In this document: piece by piece, positions 52,893 through 61,778 of the stretch
Layout: each line of letters begins with the position of its first letter
Position numbering within the stretch: the stretch's first letter is position 1
Assembly (NCBI RefSeq): GCF_946482605.1
Contig: NZ_CAMLSE010000022.1
Coordinates: 1-64,000, forward strand
DNA: 64,000 bases
Reading direction: 5' to 3'
Source of the DNA: an uncultured Dyadobacter sp.
Lineage (GTDB): Bacteria > Bacteroidota > Bacteroidia > Cytophagales > Spirosomataceae
Position numbers and translations under genes: made by a program
The notes under the pieces: generated by a model
What the model saw: only the letters and a program-made list of their open reading frames with translations
Database searches by the model: none
What the model was told of the DNA's origin: nothing

Positions 52893-53705
52893 ATGAAATA
52901 CCATCAGTTTTCACCTCCGCCGCATTTGCAGGAACACGTCCGGTATTTCTGGGCCCTGGAAAGCAGCGGGCAGCCCGATACGCCTGTCCATTTCGTGACC
53001 ATCGCCGATGGCTCTCCGGGAATCATCTTTCAGCAAACGACCGGCGGAGCCTCATTTCAGGGCGACAAGCAGCTGGCGCCGGCTTTTCTTTACGGACAAA
53101 CCACCGGCCATTCGCGCATTGTGTCTCCCGCCAATTTCAGCACTGTCGGAGTATACTTTTACCCGCAGGCATTGAAATCCGTTTTTGGAATGGATTCGCA
53201 GGAACTGACGGACGACTGCGTCGACCTGGACCTTTTCCTGAACGGGACGCGGCTCCGGGAACGGTTGGAGGAGGAAACTACCGTGGAGGCAAAGGTAAGG
53301 GTACTGTCGGCCTGCCTCTGGGAGCAGATTTGCAAACACGACGGCGCTTTACAGGCGGCCACCCGATACGCATTGCAGCGGCTGATACAATCTCAGGGAA
53401 ATATTTCGATGAAAGAGCTCCGTACGGAATTGCAGGTTTCGGAGCGGACGCTGGAAAGGCGTTTCCAGGAAGGGATAGGGCTTTCGCCGATGCTGTTCGC
53501 ACGCATTTGCCGCTTCCAGGCATCGCTCAATCAGCTCAGGAGCCAGTCGTACGACAAACTCTCCGACATTGCATTCGAGCAGGAGTACGCCGACCAATCC
53601 CATTTTATCCGCAATTTCAAGGAATTCACCGGCTTCACGCCATTTCAGTTTCGGAAAAGCATTACCGAAACTGTTGAGAATTTTCCGGTGGCGATTGTTC
53701 ACTGA
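52893..53705 (+). CDS. AraC family transcriptional regulator with DUF6597-type N-terminal domain
   Basis: 270 residues. The N-terminal domain (about 1-120, QFSPPPHLQEHVRYFWALES; PASFSTVGVYFYPQAL-like) is the DUF6597 sensor-like type. The C-terminal double HTH (about 160-265) includes ISMKELRTELQVSERTLERR and QEYADQSHFIRNFKEFTGF. Probably cytoplasmic, ligand unknown. It may control the NmrA-like gene just upstream. Its last 7 bases overlap the end of the convergent hydrolase gene. Confidence 0.85.
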   Translation: MKYHQFSPPPHLQEHVRYFWALESSGQPDTPVHFVTIADGSPGIIFQQTTGGASFQGDKQLAPAFLYGQTTGHSRIVSPANFSTVGVYFYPQALKSVFGMDSQELTDDCVDLDLFLNGTRLRERLEEETTVEAKVRVLSACLWEQICKHDGALQAATRYALQRLIQSQGNISMKELRTELQVSERTLERRFQEGIGLSPMLFARICRFQASLNQLRSQSYDKLSDIAFEQEYADQSHFIRNFKEFTGFTPFQFRKSITETVENFPVAIVH

Positions 53706-54697
53706 TCGCGCTTCGCCAGGCTTGTTAACGTAAGTTTCGCCTCCCTCAGTTTCCACTCAAACCGCGCCGATACCGGATGGTGGTCCGAGAGGGGCTTGCC
53801 CGAGGCATTGGAGAATAGCTTCTTTTCCAGTGCATATGCCGCCGGTTTCAGCTCGATAAACGGGCTGCTCCGGAAGAGGATCTTGTCGATCGTTTCGCAG
53901 GAATCGGTCAGGGAGAGAATGTCACCCGCTGGCAGCGCATTGCTGCTGGCGGGTAATTTGCCTTTGCAATGCAGATCGACCCAGGCATCGGTAAGTTCGT
54001 TTTCCATCAACAACCTGTTTACATTATCCCTCCCGAAACTGTACCTGCCGTTCAGGTCGCCCATGATCACCACCGCTTTGCCGGAGGAATGCAGCCGGAT
54101 GTAGGCCGACAGCTGTTCCATGTTCCTGCGCCTGGCGAGCGCTGCGCGGGGATGGTTGTACGCGTTGGCATGTACGTTGTAGAAATCGATGAAGCGGTTC
54201 TTCGCAATCTCGATGCGCGTGTAGGTAAAACCCTTCGGAGTGAAGCAGTCGGCACCGGTGCAGTCGGTCCAGGGAATTCGCCGGATGCCGCTGACCGGGA
54301 ACCGCGACAGGGTATTCAGGCCGTCGCCCCGCATGACGGCACCCAGGGTAGGCGTGCGGTATTCGTGGTTGTTGCCCGCGCGGTATAGCTGGTCGTTGTA
54401 ATTGAAATCTTCCTGCACATGCGCGATGTCGTAGCGGTTGAGCAACCGGCCGATGGCGGCTATGCTTTCTTTCCGGGGCGTCGCGGCGCTTGAAATGACC
54501 TGTGGCAGGCCGGCAATGTTGTAAGTGATGACCGAAAAGCTGCCCGTGTCCGCGGAATCGGGGAGGAGGGTGCGGGCTTCGGACCGGGAGGTGATCGGCC
54601 GTGGATAAGGGGTGGCGTCGGAGAGGAGAAATAGGATGAACAACCAGGTCGTTGCTTTCAGAAGTCTGTTTTTGTCATTCAGGAAGATGCTCCACAT
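53699..54697 (-). CDS. Exported endonuclease/exonuclease/phosphatase (EEP) family protein
   Basis: 332 residues from the ATG at 54697, preferred because a perfect -7 box lies just before it; an in-frame start at 54754 is upstream of that box. A hydrophobic N-terminus (WLFILFLLSDATPYP) suggests export or membrane anchoring. The EEP residues are visible: SVITYNIAGLPQ, VQEDFNYN, VIMGDLNGRYS and SDHHPVSARFEW. The family includes sphingomyelinases, DNases and phosphodiesterases, and the substrate is unknown. Cys residues in WTDCTGADCFTP may form a disulfide. Confidence 0.85.
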   Translation of the reverse strand: MWSIFLNDKNRLLKATTWLFILFLLSDATPYPRPITSRSEARTLLPDSADTGSFSVITYNIAGLPQVISSAATPRKESIAAIGRLLNRYDIAHVQEDFNYNDQLYRAGNNHEYRTPTLGAVMRGDGLNTLSRFPVSGIRRIPWTDCTGADCFTPKGFTYTRIEIAKNRFIDFYNVHANAYNHPRAALARRRNMEQLSAYIRLHSSGKAVVIMGDLNGRYSFGRDNVNRLLMENELTDAWVDLHCKGKLPASSNALPAGDILSLTDSCETIDKILFRSSPFIELKPAAYALEKKLFSNASGKPLSDHHPVSARFEWKLREAKLTLTSLAKRDQ

Positions 54698-54717
54698 AGG
54701 TTGCAGGTTCGTATGCC

Positions 54718-54764
54718 CAAAACTACCAGCATATTGTGGCCGGGATGATTCCAAATTGTTAACA
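54718..54764 (-). promoter_or_regulatory. Promoter region of the EEP gene with TGTTAACA site
   Basis: On the minus strand, TAGTTTTG (54725-54718) is an exact -7 box. TTTG (54755-54752) lies 26 bp upstream. TGTTAACA (54757-54764) sits next to it; the same octamer occurs at 54840 and inside the 12371 palindrome. Confidence 0.4.
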
Positions 54765-54839
54765 TTACATTATTTTTAGGGAAACTACCATGACAGCCGC
54801 AGATCGCGGCTGTGCCGGTCGGCCCGCCGTTTTGGTGTA

Positions 54840-54901
54840 TGTTAACAAATTGGTAAATATCTCCGCTGGCCGGAAATATCGCCTCTGGGCACTTAATTTT
54901 G
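54840..54901 (+). promoter_or_regulatory. Promoter region of the sigma gene
   Basis: TAATTTTG (54894-54901) is an exact -7 box without a clear -33 partner. The octamer TGTTAACA (54840-54847) lies about 50 bp further upstream. A transcript starting near 54908 would exclude the earliest ATG (54790) as the sigma start. Confidence 0.4.
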
Positions 54902-54936
54902 CAAATGGAGCATCCTTTCTACTTGCGTCGACAGCT

Positions 54937-55491
54937 GTGAAAAACGCCTCGGACAGTCATATTTTTGAAATGATCATCAGCGAAGGCAGCTTACCCGCCT
55001 TTGCCGAACTTTTTGAGCGTTACTGGCAGCGGCTTTACGTGAAGGCCTACGCGCGCCTCGAAAACGAAGCCGATGCCAAGGATTGTGTCCAGGAGGTTTT
55101 TATGACGATCTGGACCAGGCGTGAGTCACTTACTTTGCCGCTTTCGGTGGCCGGTTACCTTCATACCGCCATCAGAAACAGGGTTTTCAACCTGTTTCAC
55201 GCACGGATGACCGATCAGAAGCACCTCCTTGCCTATGCGCACGAAACGCAGTTTCATGAAGAGCCCGATAACTATTCCGACGGGTTCGAAGAACTTGCAT
55301 TACTGATCGAAAAGGAGATCGCCTACATGCCCGAACAAATGCGGAGGATCTACCTGCTGAGCCGGGAGCAACACATGACCGGCGTCGAAATCGCCGAACA
55401 CCTCGCATTATCTCACCAGACTGTCCGCAACCAGATCAGCAATGCCCTGCGGCGGATCAAGGAACGCGTCGAGCGTTACCGTAATTCCTGA
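54937..55491 (+). CDS. ECF sigma factor of the third SusCD locus
   Basis: 184 residues from the GTG at 54937; an in-frame ATG at 54790 lies upstream of a perfect -7 box, and an ATG at 54970 is another possibility. Region 2 includes FAELFERYWQRLYVKAYARL and DCVQEVFMTIWTRRE; region 4 includes MPEQMRRIYLLSREQHMTG and IAEHLALSHQTVRNQISNAL. It is of the FecR-partner type, like the factor at 15692. The fecR-like gene follows after 68 bp. It should activate the downstream susCD genes. Confidence 0.88.
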   Translation: MKNASDSHIFEMIISEGSLPAFAELFERYWQRLYVKAYARLENEADAKDCVQEVFMTIWTRRESLTLPLSVAGYLHTAIRNRVFNLFHARMTDQKHLLAYAHETQFHEEPDNYSDGFEELALLIEKEIAYMPEQMRRIYLLSREQHMTGVEIAEHLALSHQTVRNQISNALRRIKERVERYRNS

Positions 55492-55559
55492 ATTTTTTTT
55501 CAACTGCATCTGGTACAACCACCGTTCCGGTTTGTCTTGGGATAAACAAGGCACAAAAA

Positions 55560-56600
55560 GTGGACAGGCAACGACTGGCATTTTTATTGGAAAAACAACA
55601 AACCGGGACCTGCACGGCCGACGAACTCGCCGAGCTGGCTGCCTGGTACGACTCCTTTTCCCCTAGGGAGTGGGACATTGAAATGGAGCTGGAACTTGAA
55701 CCCGGCACCGCTGCCCGCATCGGAGGCGAAATCCGGGATGCATTGCCGGGTTTTCCCGAGACCGATCCTGTATTATCCGAGCCGGCATCGCCACGGATAC
55801 GGCCGGTGCGCTGGATGCGGATGGCGGCGGCTGTGTTCCTCGCATTGTTGATCGCCGGCGGTGTATGGTGGCAGCAGCGACCTTCCGACAATGGCTATGC
55901 CGTGATCTCGACCAGCGACCGGCTTGCAAAAGTGGTATTGCCCGACAGTTCGGCGGTGTGGGTGAAGCCTGGCTCGACGCTGAGGTATGTCAGGGATTTT
56001 GAGGGAAAAACACGGGAAGTTTACCTCAATGGCGAAGCATTCTTCGATGTATCGCATGATGCATCCAGGCCTTTCATTGTGCACACAACCGATCTGAAAA
56101 TCAGGGTGCTGGGTACAACCTTCAATGTGAAATCCTATCCGTCGGACAAAACCGTGGAAGCGACCCTCGTGCGCGGGAAAGTAATGGTGGAAAAGAACCG
56201 GCTGGCGGAGTCGGAGGCGGTGATACTGGCACCGAACGAGCGTGCGGTGTACTCCCGGGAGGCCAGGACTATGACCGTCAGCCTGGTCGGAGATGTTCAG
56301 GAAATACGGGCGCTGGACCTTTCGGCCCGTGAGCGGCAGAACATGATTTTCGAAGCAGCTCCTTTCAAAGAGGTGTTATCGCGTTTGGAAAGCCGTTTTC
56401 AGGTTAAAATCCATATTGACAACCGGCAGGGCCTAAACTGTCTTTTTACGGCCGATTTCGAAAAGGAGAGCCTGGCAGAAATCCTCGACCTCATTGCACT
56501 TTCACATAACGTAACTTATCAGATCAAGGGAAATGAAGTTTTTATCAATGGCAGTATCTGTACGAATGAAGTAAACCCGGACCCACTTATGAAGCACTGA
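55560..56600 (+). CDS. FecR family anti-sigma protein
   Basis: 346 residues from a GTG start. Cytoplasmic part about 1-85, one membrane helix (about 87-104, MRMAAAVFLALLIAGGVWW), FecR domain (LPDSSAVWVKPGSTLRYV; REVYLNGEAFFDV; IRVLGTTFNVKSY) and C-terminal DUF4974-type domain (IFEAAPFKEVLSRLESRF). It should relay the state of the downstream SusC, which has an STN domain, to the sigma factor encoded upstream. An antisense-oriented terminator follows before susC, as in the 17.5 kb locus. Confidence 0.92.
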   Translation: MDRQRLAFLLEKQQTGTCTADELAELAAWYDSFSPREWDIEMELELEPGTAARIGGEIRDALPGFPETDPVLSEPASPRIRPVRWMRMAAAVFLALLIAGGVWWQQRPSDNGYAVISTSDRLAKVVLPDSSAVWVKPGSTLRYVRDFEGKTREVYLNGEAFFDVSHDASRPFIVHTTDLKIRVLGTTFNVKSYPSDKTVEATLVRGKVMVEKNRLAESEAVILAPNERAVYSREARTMTVSLVGDVQEIRALDLSARERQNMIFEAAPFKEVLSRLESRFQVKIHIDNRQGLNCLFTADFEKESLAEILDLIALSHNVTYQIKGNEVFINGSICTNEVNPDPLMKH

Positions 56601-56610
56601 AACGATCCAT

Positions 56611-56648
56611 AAAAAAACGCCGGAAGTGGTGCGAACACTTCTGGCGTT
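56611..56648 (-). terminator. Antisense-oriented intrinsic terminator between fecR and susC
   Basis: AACGCCGGAAGTG (56616-56628) pairs with CACTTCTGGCGTT (56636-56648), with one G-T pair and a 7-nt loop. On the minus strand the stem is followed by a T-run and ATGG (56615 down to about 56607). No T-run exists on the plus-strand side. It matches the element at 17521-17558 in position, loop length and tail. Confidence 0.62.
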
Positions 56649-56711
56649 ACAAAGCGATGCCGGGAGTGGCAAGCGCTTCTTGAGATGTTTTATCAAAAAA
56701 CTTTTGAAAGT

Positions 56712-59700
56712 ATGAAAAAAACTCGACACCCGAGCGAGCGGGGCGTGTATTGCCCGGCATTTCCGGGATTCAACGTCCTACAAAACCTGTTACGCCTGTC
56801 CATGGTGACATTAATGCTTCTCTTTTTTGGTTCGCTTTTCCAGGTCCAGGCCGGCCCGGGAAGCGCCCAGCCGCAGATATCCATCCTGAAAAACGGTGTT
56901 TCAATCAAAGACCTCCTCAAACAGGTCGAGGAACAAAGCCAGTACCGCTTCTTCTACAACCACGCACGGGTCGACGTGTCCGAAAAGGTGAATGTAAACA
57001 TCAGGGGCGTGTCCGTCACGCGTGCGCTCGACGAGATCTTCCGGAACACCGACATTGGCTATAAAATTACGGGCCGGCAGATCCTGCTCTACAAACGGAT
57101 GCGCATCCGGCTGGATTCCGTTTCCCTGGACCATCACCGCGACATCCGCAGTGACGTGGTCGCCGCGGTCTTCGCCGTTTCGGGAAAAGTGACCGGGAGC
57201 GGAGGGGAGCCTATTCCCGGTGCTAACGTGGTGCTGAAGGGTACGACCACCGGCACTTCCACGAACGCGGAAGGTAATTTTTCACTGACGATCCCAAGCG
57301 GCAGCGGTACATTGATTTTCTCCTTCATCGGGTATGATACGCAGGAAGTTCCGGTGAACGACCGGTCGGTACTGGATGTGGTTTTGAAAGAAAATAACCA
57401 GGCATTGAACGAAGTCGTTGTGGTGGGTTACGGCACCCAGAAAAAGGTCAACCTGACCGGTGCATTGTCGACATTGGAAATGAAAACCAAGGAAAATACG
57501 CCGCTGACGAACACCAGTCAGGCATTGCACGGCGTGTCGGGATTATGGGTGAACCAGGCCGGCTCCAAACCAGGCGCCGACAATGCGACGATCCGGATCC
57601 GGGGTGTCGGGACTACGAATAACAGTAATCCGCTGGTGCTTGTCAACGGAATGGAGTACGATATGAATATGGTGAACCCGAACGATATCGAAACGATCAC
57701 CGTCCTGAAAGACGCGTCGGCAGCCATCTACGGCTCCCGTGCGGCCAATGGCGTGATCCTGATCACCACCAAGGCAGGAAAAGAGGGCAAAACGCAGATC
57801 AACTACAATTTCTCCTACGGCTTCCAGAGCCCTACTCGGATGCCGGACGTGGTGTGGGACCCGATACAGTACATGCAGCTTAAAAACCAGGCATTGCGGA
57901 ACGAAGGGAAGACCGTCGTGGATTACAGCGACGCGCAGATCGACCAGTACCAGAAGGGAATGGCGACCACTCCGTACGCTTATCCGAACATCAACTGGTT
58001 CGACCAGGTAATGCGGAAGGGCAAGCTCAACCAGCACCATTTACAATTTTCGGGCGGATCCGACAAGCTCACTTACAGCCTTGCATTGGGTTACATGAAC
58101 CAGCGGGGCGTGCTGATCGATAACGACAAGGCCGACCGTTATTCCCTGGACCTGAACCTCTCGGCCAAAGTCACTAAGAACCTCCGGGTAGGGGCCAACC
58201 TCATCGGCAGCTACCGTAATTCGCAGGAGCCGGTGGACGGTACTTCTTCCTATTTCGGGTCGCTGATGCGCGTACTGCCCATTTTTACCCCTTACGTGCA
58301 GGACGGTCGCTATGGTAATGTGGCATTCAGAACGCCGGGGAGGAATTCCATCGAAAACCCGATGAAACTTGTGAAGGAAGGCCAGCGTACCTATGGCGTA
58401 CAGCGCCTGCTGACCAAACTCTACGCCGACTACCAACTGCCACACAATCTCAAATACAGTATCAATGTGGGCTTTGATAAGCTGGACAGTCTGGAACGCA
58501 GGTTCAACTCGCGGGTGAACACCTACGATCCGCTCACGCTTGCGCCGATGACCTACGGAAATCCCGTTGCCTACAATGCCAGCGCGGACAACCTGAACCT
58601 GACGTTCTACCAGACGCTTTCCTGGGACCAGACGCTGGGCGGAAGCCACAACGTGTCGGCCATGATTGGCCAGAGCTACAACGATTTCGACCGGGGCAGG
58701 TTCAGTTCCAGTGTAGAGAGCACGCCAGGCAGTTCCTTGACCGATATCGGCGCCGGTTCGCTGAATCCCGCCGTGGGTGGTGCCGTCACGCGCGACAGGC
58801 TGGCTTCGTACTTCGGAAGGGTGAACTACGCATTTAAGGAGAAATACCTGCTGGAAGCGGTGCTGCGTTACGACGGTTCGTCCCGCTTCGCAACCGGTAA
58901 GCGCTGGGGGCTTTTCCCGGGAATTTCCGGCGGCTGGCGCATCGATCAGGAGGAATTTTTCCGTTTGAAATTCATCAACCTGCTGAAATTGCGCGCTTCC
59001 TGGGGCAAGCTGGGTAACCAGTCGGTGCCATTGTACAGTTATCTCAATGTAGTTGCACTCGGTGGCGATTATTCTTTCGGAGGCGTGATCCAGCCCGGTG
59101 CCGCGACGACCGCTTATAATGATCCCGCTATCTCCTGGGAAACGACCGCGAACTACAATGCAGGGATCGACCTGGAAGCCTGGTCGGGCAAGCTGGGCGC
59201 AGAATTCGATATTTTCACACGCAAAACGACCGGTATACTCCGTCAGGTAGCGATCCCGTCGCAGGTAGGAGCGCTCGCGGGACCTTCGCGGAACATCGGA
59301 GCGGTGAATAATGCCGGTTTTGAACTTTCGCTGAGTCACCGCAATCGCATCAGCGAATTCAGGTACGAGCTAAGGGCTGGTTTGAGTTATGTTAAAAATG
59401 AAGTGAAAGACCTGCGGGGAGAAACGGTGATCGACGGCCGCAGGATCCTCAAAGAAGGTGCGCCGATCGACGCGTATTACCTCTACCAGGCCGACGGTAT
59501 TTACCAGACGCAGGATGAGATCAAAAACAGCGCGACCGTCAGCAGCGCCGTCAAACCGGGTTATCTGAGATACAGGGACATCAACAACGATGGCAAGATC
59601 AATGGCGACGACCGCATGGTAACCGGCTCCTCGATCCCGAAATGGAATTACAGCTTTGCGATCAACCTGTCGTACAAACGGTTCAGCCTGAATACATTCC

Positions 59701-60119
59701 TCCAAGGCGTGCAAGGTATCAGCATTTACCCGACCGCCAACCTGGCCTATCCGGTCAACAATGGTGCCGGCCTTACCAAAGAATGGGCCACCGACTCCTG
59801 GACGCCGCAGAACACCGGCGCACGCCTGCCGATCCTGACCACGCCGCAGGGCGCGTCCGAGAACTATCAGAACTCGACATTCTGGCTCCGCGACGCCTCT
59901 TACCTGCGCGTACAGAACGTGCAGCTGAACTATGCATTCCCCGAACAATGGCTTGGCAAGGCTAAAATCAGCAAGCTGAACATGTTCTTCAACCTTCAAA
60001 ACTTCTTCACTTTCTCGAAGTACAAAGACTCGGATCCCGAACGGAACATCAGGCAGGATACCCTGTATGACTACCCATTGCTGAAAACAGTAAGTTTTGG
60101 TCTGAGCGCTTCATTCTGA
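56712..60119 (+). CDS. SusC/RagA family TonB-dependent outer-membrane transporter with STN signalling domain
   Basis: 1135 residues from the ATG at 56712 (an ATG at 56685 adds nine). The signal is long (LSMVTLMLLFFGSLFQVQA). An STN domain (about 55-130, GVSIKDLLKQVEEQSQYRFF) is followed by a carboxypeptidase-regulatory-like domain (VSGKVTGSGGEPIPGANVV), plug (ATIRIRGVGTTNNSNPLVLV) and barrel ending TVSFGLSASF. The STN domain fits the sigma/FecR genes upstream. The SusD gene starts 1 bp after the stop. Confidence 0.95.
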   Translation: MKKTRHPSERGVYCPAFPGFNVLQNLLRLSMVTLMLLFFGSLFQVQAGPGSAQPQISILKNGVSIKDLLKQVEEQSQYRFFYNHARVDVSEKVNVNIRGVSVTRALDEIFRNTDIGYKITGRQILLYKRMRIRLDSVSLDHHRDIRSDVVAAVFAVSGKVTGSGGEPIPGANVVLKGTTTGTSTNAEGNFSLTIPSGSGTLIFSFIGYDTQEVPVNDRSVLDVVLKENNQALNEVVVVGYGTQKKVNLTGALSTLEMKTKENTPLTNTSQALHGVSGLWVNQAGSKPGADNATIRIRGVGTTNNSNPLVLVNGMEYDMNMVNPNDIETITVLKDASAAIYGSRAANGVILITTKAGKEGKTQINYNFSYGFQSPTRMPDVVWDPIQYMQLKNQALRNEGKTVVDYSDAQIDQYQKGMATTPYAYPNINWFDQVMRKGKLNQHHLQFSGGSDKLTYSLALGYMNQRGVLIDNDKADRYSLDLNLSAKVTKNLRVGANLIGSYRNSQEPVDGTSSYFGSLMRVLPIFTPYVQDGRYGNVAFRTPGRNSIENPMKLVKEGQRTYGVQRLLTKLYADYQLPHNLKYSINVGFDKLDSLERRFNSRVNTYDPLTLAPMTYGNPVAYNASADNLNLTFYQTLSWDQTLGGSHNVSAMIGQSYNDFDRGRFSSSVESTPGSSLTDIGAGSLNPAVGGAVTRDRLASYFGRVNYAFKEKYLLEAVLRYDGSSRFATGKRWGLFPGISGGWRIDQEEFFRLKFINLLKLRASWGKLGNQSVPLYSYLNVVALGGDYSFGGVIQPGAATTAYNDPAISWETTANYNAGIDLEAWSGKLGAEFDIFTRKTTGILRQVAIPSQVGALAGPSRNIGAVNNAGFELSLSHRNRISEFRYELRAGLSYVKNEVKDLRGETVIDGRRILKEGAPIDAYYLYQADGIYQTQDEIKNSATVSSAVKPGYLRYRDINNDGKINGDDRMVTGSSIPKWNYSFAINLSYKRFSLNTFLQGVQGISIYPTANLAYPVNNGAGLTKEWATDSWTPQNTGARLPILTTPQGASENYQNSTFWLRDASYLRVQNVQLNYAFPEQWLGKAKISKLNMFFNLQNFFTFSKYKDSDPERNIRQDTLYDYPLLKTVSFGLSASF

Positions 60120-60120
60120 T

Positions 60121-61686
60121 ATGCCTATGAAAACCTTGAAAAATATACTCTGCATTGCATTGGGCGGATTGCTGATGACCGGTTGCGGTAACGATATCCT
60201 CGACACCGATCCCAACGACCGTTATTCGAAAGAAACCTTCTGGACCAGCGAGGCCAATGCCGCCATGGGCCTGAACGGCTGCTATTCGGTGTTGCGCTCG
60301 ACGGGCGCATTCGGAGGTGTCGCGACGCCTCTCTGGGAAGAAACTGCCACCCCGAACGCCTATAACTATGACAATTCCGGCGGTTGGAACGTGATCGCCT
60401 CCGGTACGCAAACCGCCACCAACTCCGGCATTGTGGGGTCCCGCTGGGACGATAGCTACCGGGGCATTGGCCGCTGCAACACCCTGCTTGCACGCATTGA
60501 CGCCATTCAAATGGCAGATGCGACCAAGAACCGCATGAAGGCGGAGGCGATGTTTTTGCGCGCGCTTTTTTATACCAACCTGGAAATGTATTACGGCGGC
60601 GTACCGCTGATCCTCGGCGAGCCCGAGCCGAACGAACAGGCGTCGCTCCCGCGCAACACGCGCGACGAGGTGGTGCAGCAGGTACTGAAAGACCTGGATG
60701 CCGCAGCGGCTGCATTGCCGGTTAAATACACCGTGGCAGGGGACGTTGGTCGTGCTACCAAAGGTGCTGCGATGGCATTGAAAGCACGCGTATTGCTGTT
60801 CGAGGCGAGTCCGCTGAACAATACCACGGGCGACAAGGCCAAATGGAAGCAGGCGGCCGATGCCGCAAAAGCGGTCATGGAACTGGCTGGTTCCGGCTAT
60901 GCATTGTTCCCGGATTACCGCAAGCTCTTCCTGCCCCAGAACGACAACAGCGTCGAATCGGTTTTTGATGTGCAGTTCATTACGCCGCAGCAGGGGAGTT
61001 CTTTCGACCTCATCGGCCGGCAGTATAATACCAATGCGCCTGTCCGTGACCTGATCGACGCCTATCTCATGAAGGATGGTCTGCCCCGCACCGAATCGCC
61101 ATTGTACGACGCGGCGAAACCCTACGAGAACCGGGATCCGCGCATGTCCCAGACGATCGTTTACCCTGGCGACACATTTCAGGGCGAGCTCGTAACGCCC
61201 GCACGTTTCGTTGTCACTGGCTATGGCACCAAGAAGTACACCGTTTACGACAAAGAGCCCAACAGTAACAACATCCAGGGAGACCGTTCGGAGATCAACT
61301 ACATGGTGATTCGGTTTGCGGATGTGCTGCTGATGTATGCCGAAGCCCAGAATGAGGCCGCAGGCCCCGATGCCTCTGTGTATGCAGCTCTCAATCAGAT
61401 CCGGACCCGTGCGGGAATGCCCAAAGTGGCCGAAGGTAAAACACAGGCGGAACTTCGGGAGCTCATTCGTCTCGAACGCAGGATCGAGCTCGCGCAGGAG
61501 GGTTTTTATTATAATGACATCCGCCGCTGGAAAACAGCGGAGAAGGTGCTCAATGCGCCCATCCTGACCTTTGACAACAAGACCATCATGACCCGCACCT
61601 TCAACCCGGCCCGGGATTACTGGTGGCCGATCCCGGATGTCCAGCGCGACCGCAATCCGAGCCTGGACCAGAACGCAGGATATTAA
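60121..61686 (+). CDS. SusD/RagB family surface lipoprotein
   Basis: 521 residues; the ATG at 60127 is an equally good start. Lipobox LLMTGC at about Cys22. SusD landmarks: NDILDTDPNDRYSKETFWTS, the RFLRALFYTNLEMYYGGVPL-type helix at about 140-160 (MFLRALFYTNLEMYYGGVP), the RFADVLLMYAEAQNEA helix near 400, and the ERRIELAQEGFYYNDIRRW C-terminal signature. It should bind ligand for the SusC encoded immediately upstream. A good terminator follows. Confidence 0.94.
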   Translation: MPMKTLKNILCIALGGLLMTGCGNDILDTDPNDRYSKETFWTSEANAAMGLNGCYSVLRSTGAFGGVATPLWEETATPNAYNYDNSGGWNVIASGTQTATNSGIVGSRWDDSYRGIGRCNTLLARIDAIQMADATKNRMKAEAMFLRALFYTNLEMYYGGVPLILGEPEPNEQASLPRNTRDEVVQQVLKDLDAAAAALPVKYTVAGDVGRATKGAAMALKARVLLFEASPLNNTTGDKAKWKQAADAAKAVMELAGSGYALFPDYRKLFLPQNDNSVESVFDVQFITPQQGSSFDLIGRQYNTNAPVRDLIDAYLMKDGLPRTESPLYDAAKPYENRDPRMSQTIVYPGDTFQGELVTPARFVVTGYGTKKYTVYDKEPNSNNIQGDRSEINYMVIRFADVLLMYAEAQNEAAGPDASVYAALNQIRTRAGMPKVAEGKTQAELRELIRLERRIELAQEGFYYNDIRRWKTAEKVLNAPILTFDNKTIMTRTFNPARDYWWPIPDVQRDRNPSLDQNAGY

Positions 61687-61697
61687 CGGTAAGAATG

Positions 61698-61739
61698 GCC
61701 GGAAATGCAGTTGCTTTCCGGCTGTTTTTGTTGTTTTTA
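61698..61739 (+). terminator. Intrinsic terminator after SusD
   Basis: GCCGGAAA (61698-61705) pairs with TTTCCGGC (61715-61722), followed by TGTTTTTGTTGTTTTT. It should end most of the susCD transcript, with the next genes read through or from their own promoter. Confidence 0.85.
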
Positions 61740-61778
61740 TGCAAAAAACGCTTTTGTTAAAACTGACCGATAACCCTT

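Noticed and set aside
52451..53677. 408-codon plus-strand frame across two genes
   Set aside because: It overlaps the NmrA-like and AraC genes in another frame and spans their intergenic gap; both in-frame genes have clear family motifs.
58041..59339. 432-codon open frame on the minus strand
   Set aside because: Antisense shadow of the SusC barrel; composition is Arg/His-rich and without domains.
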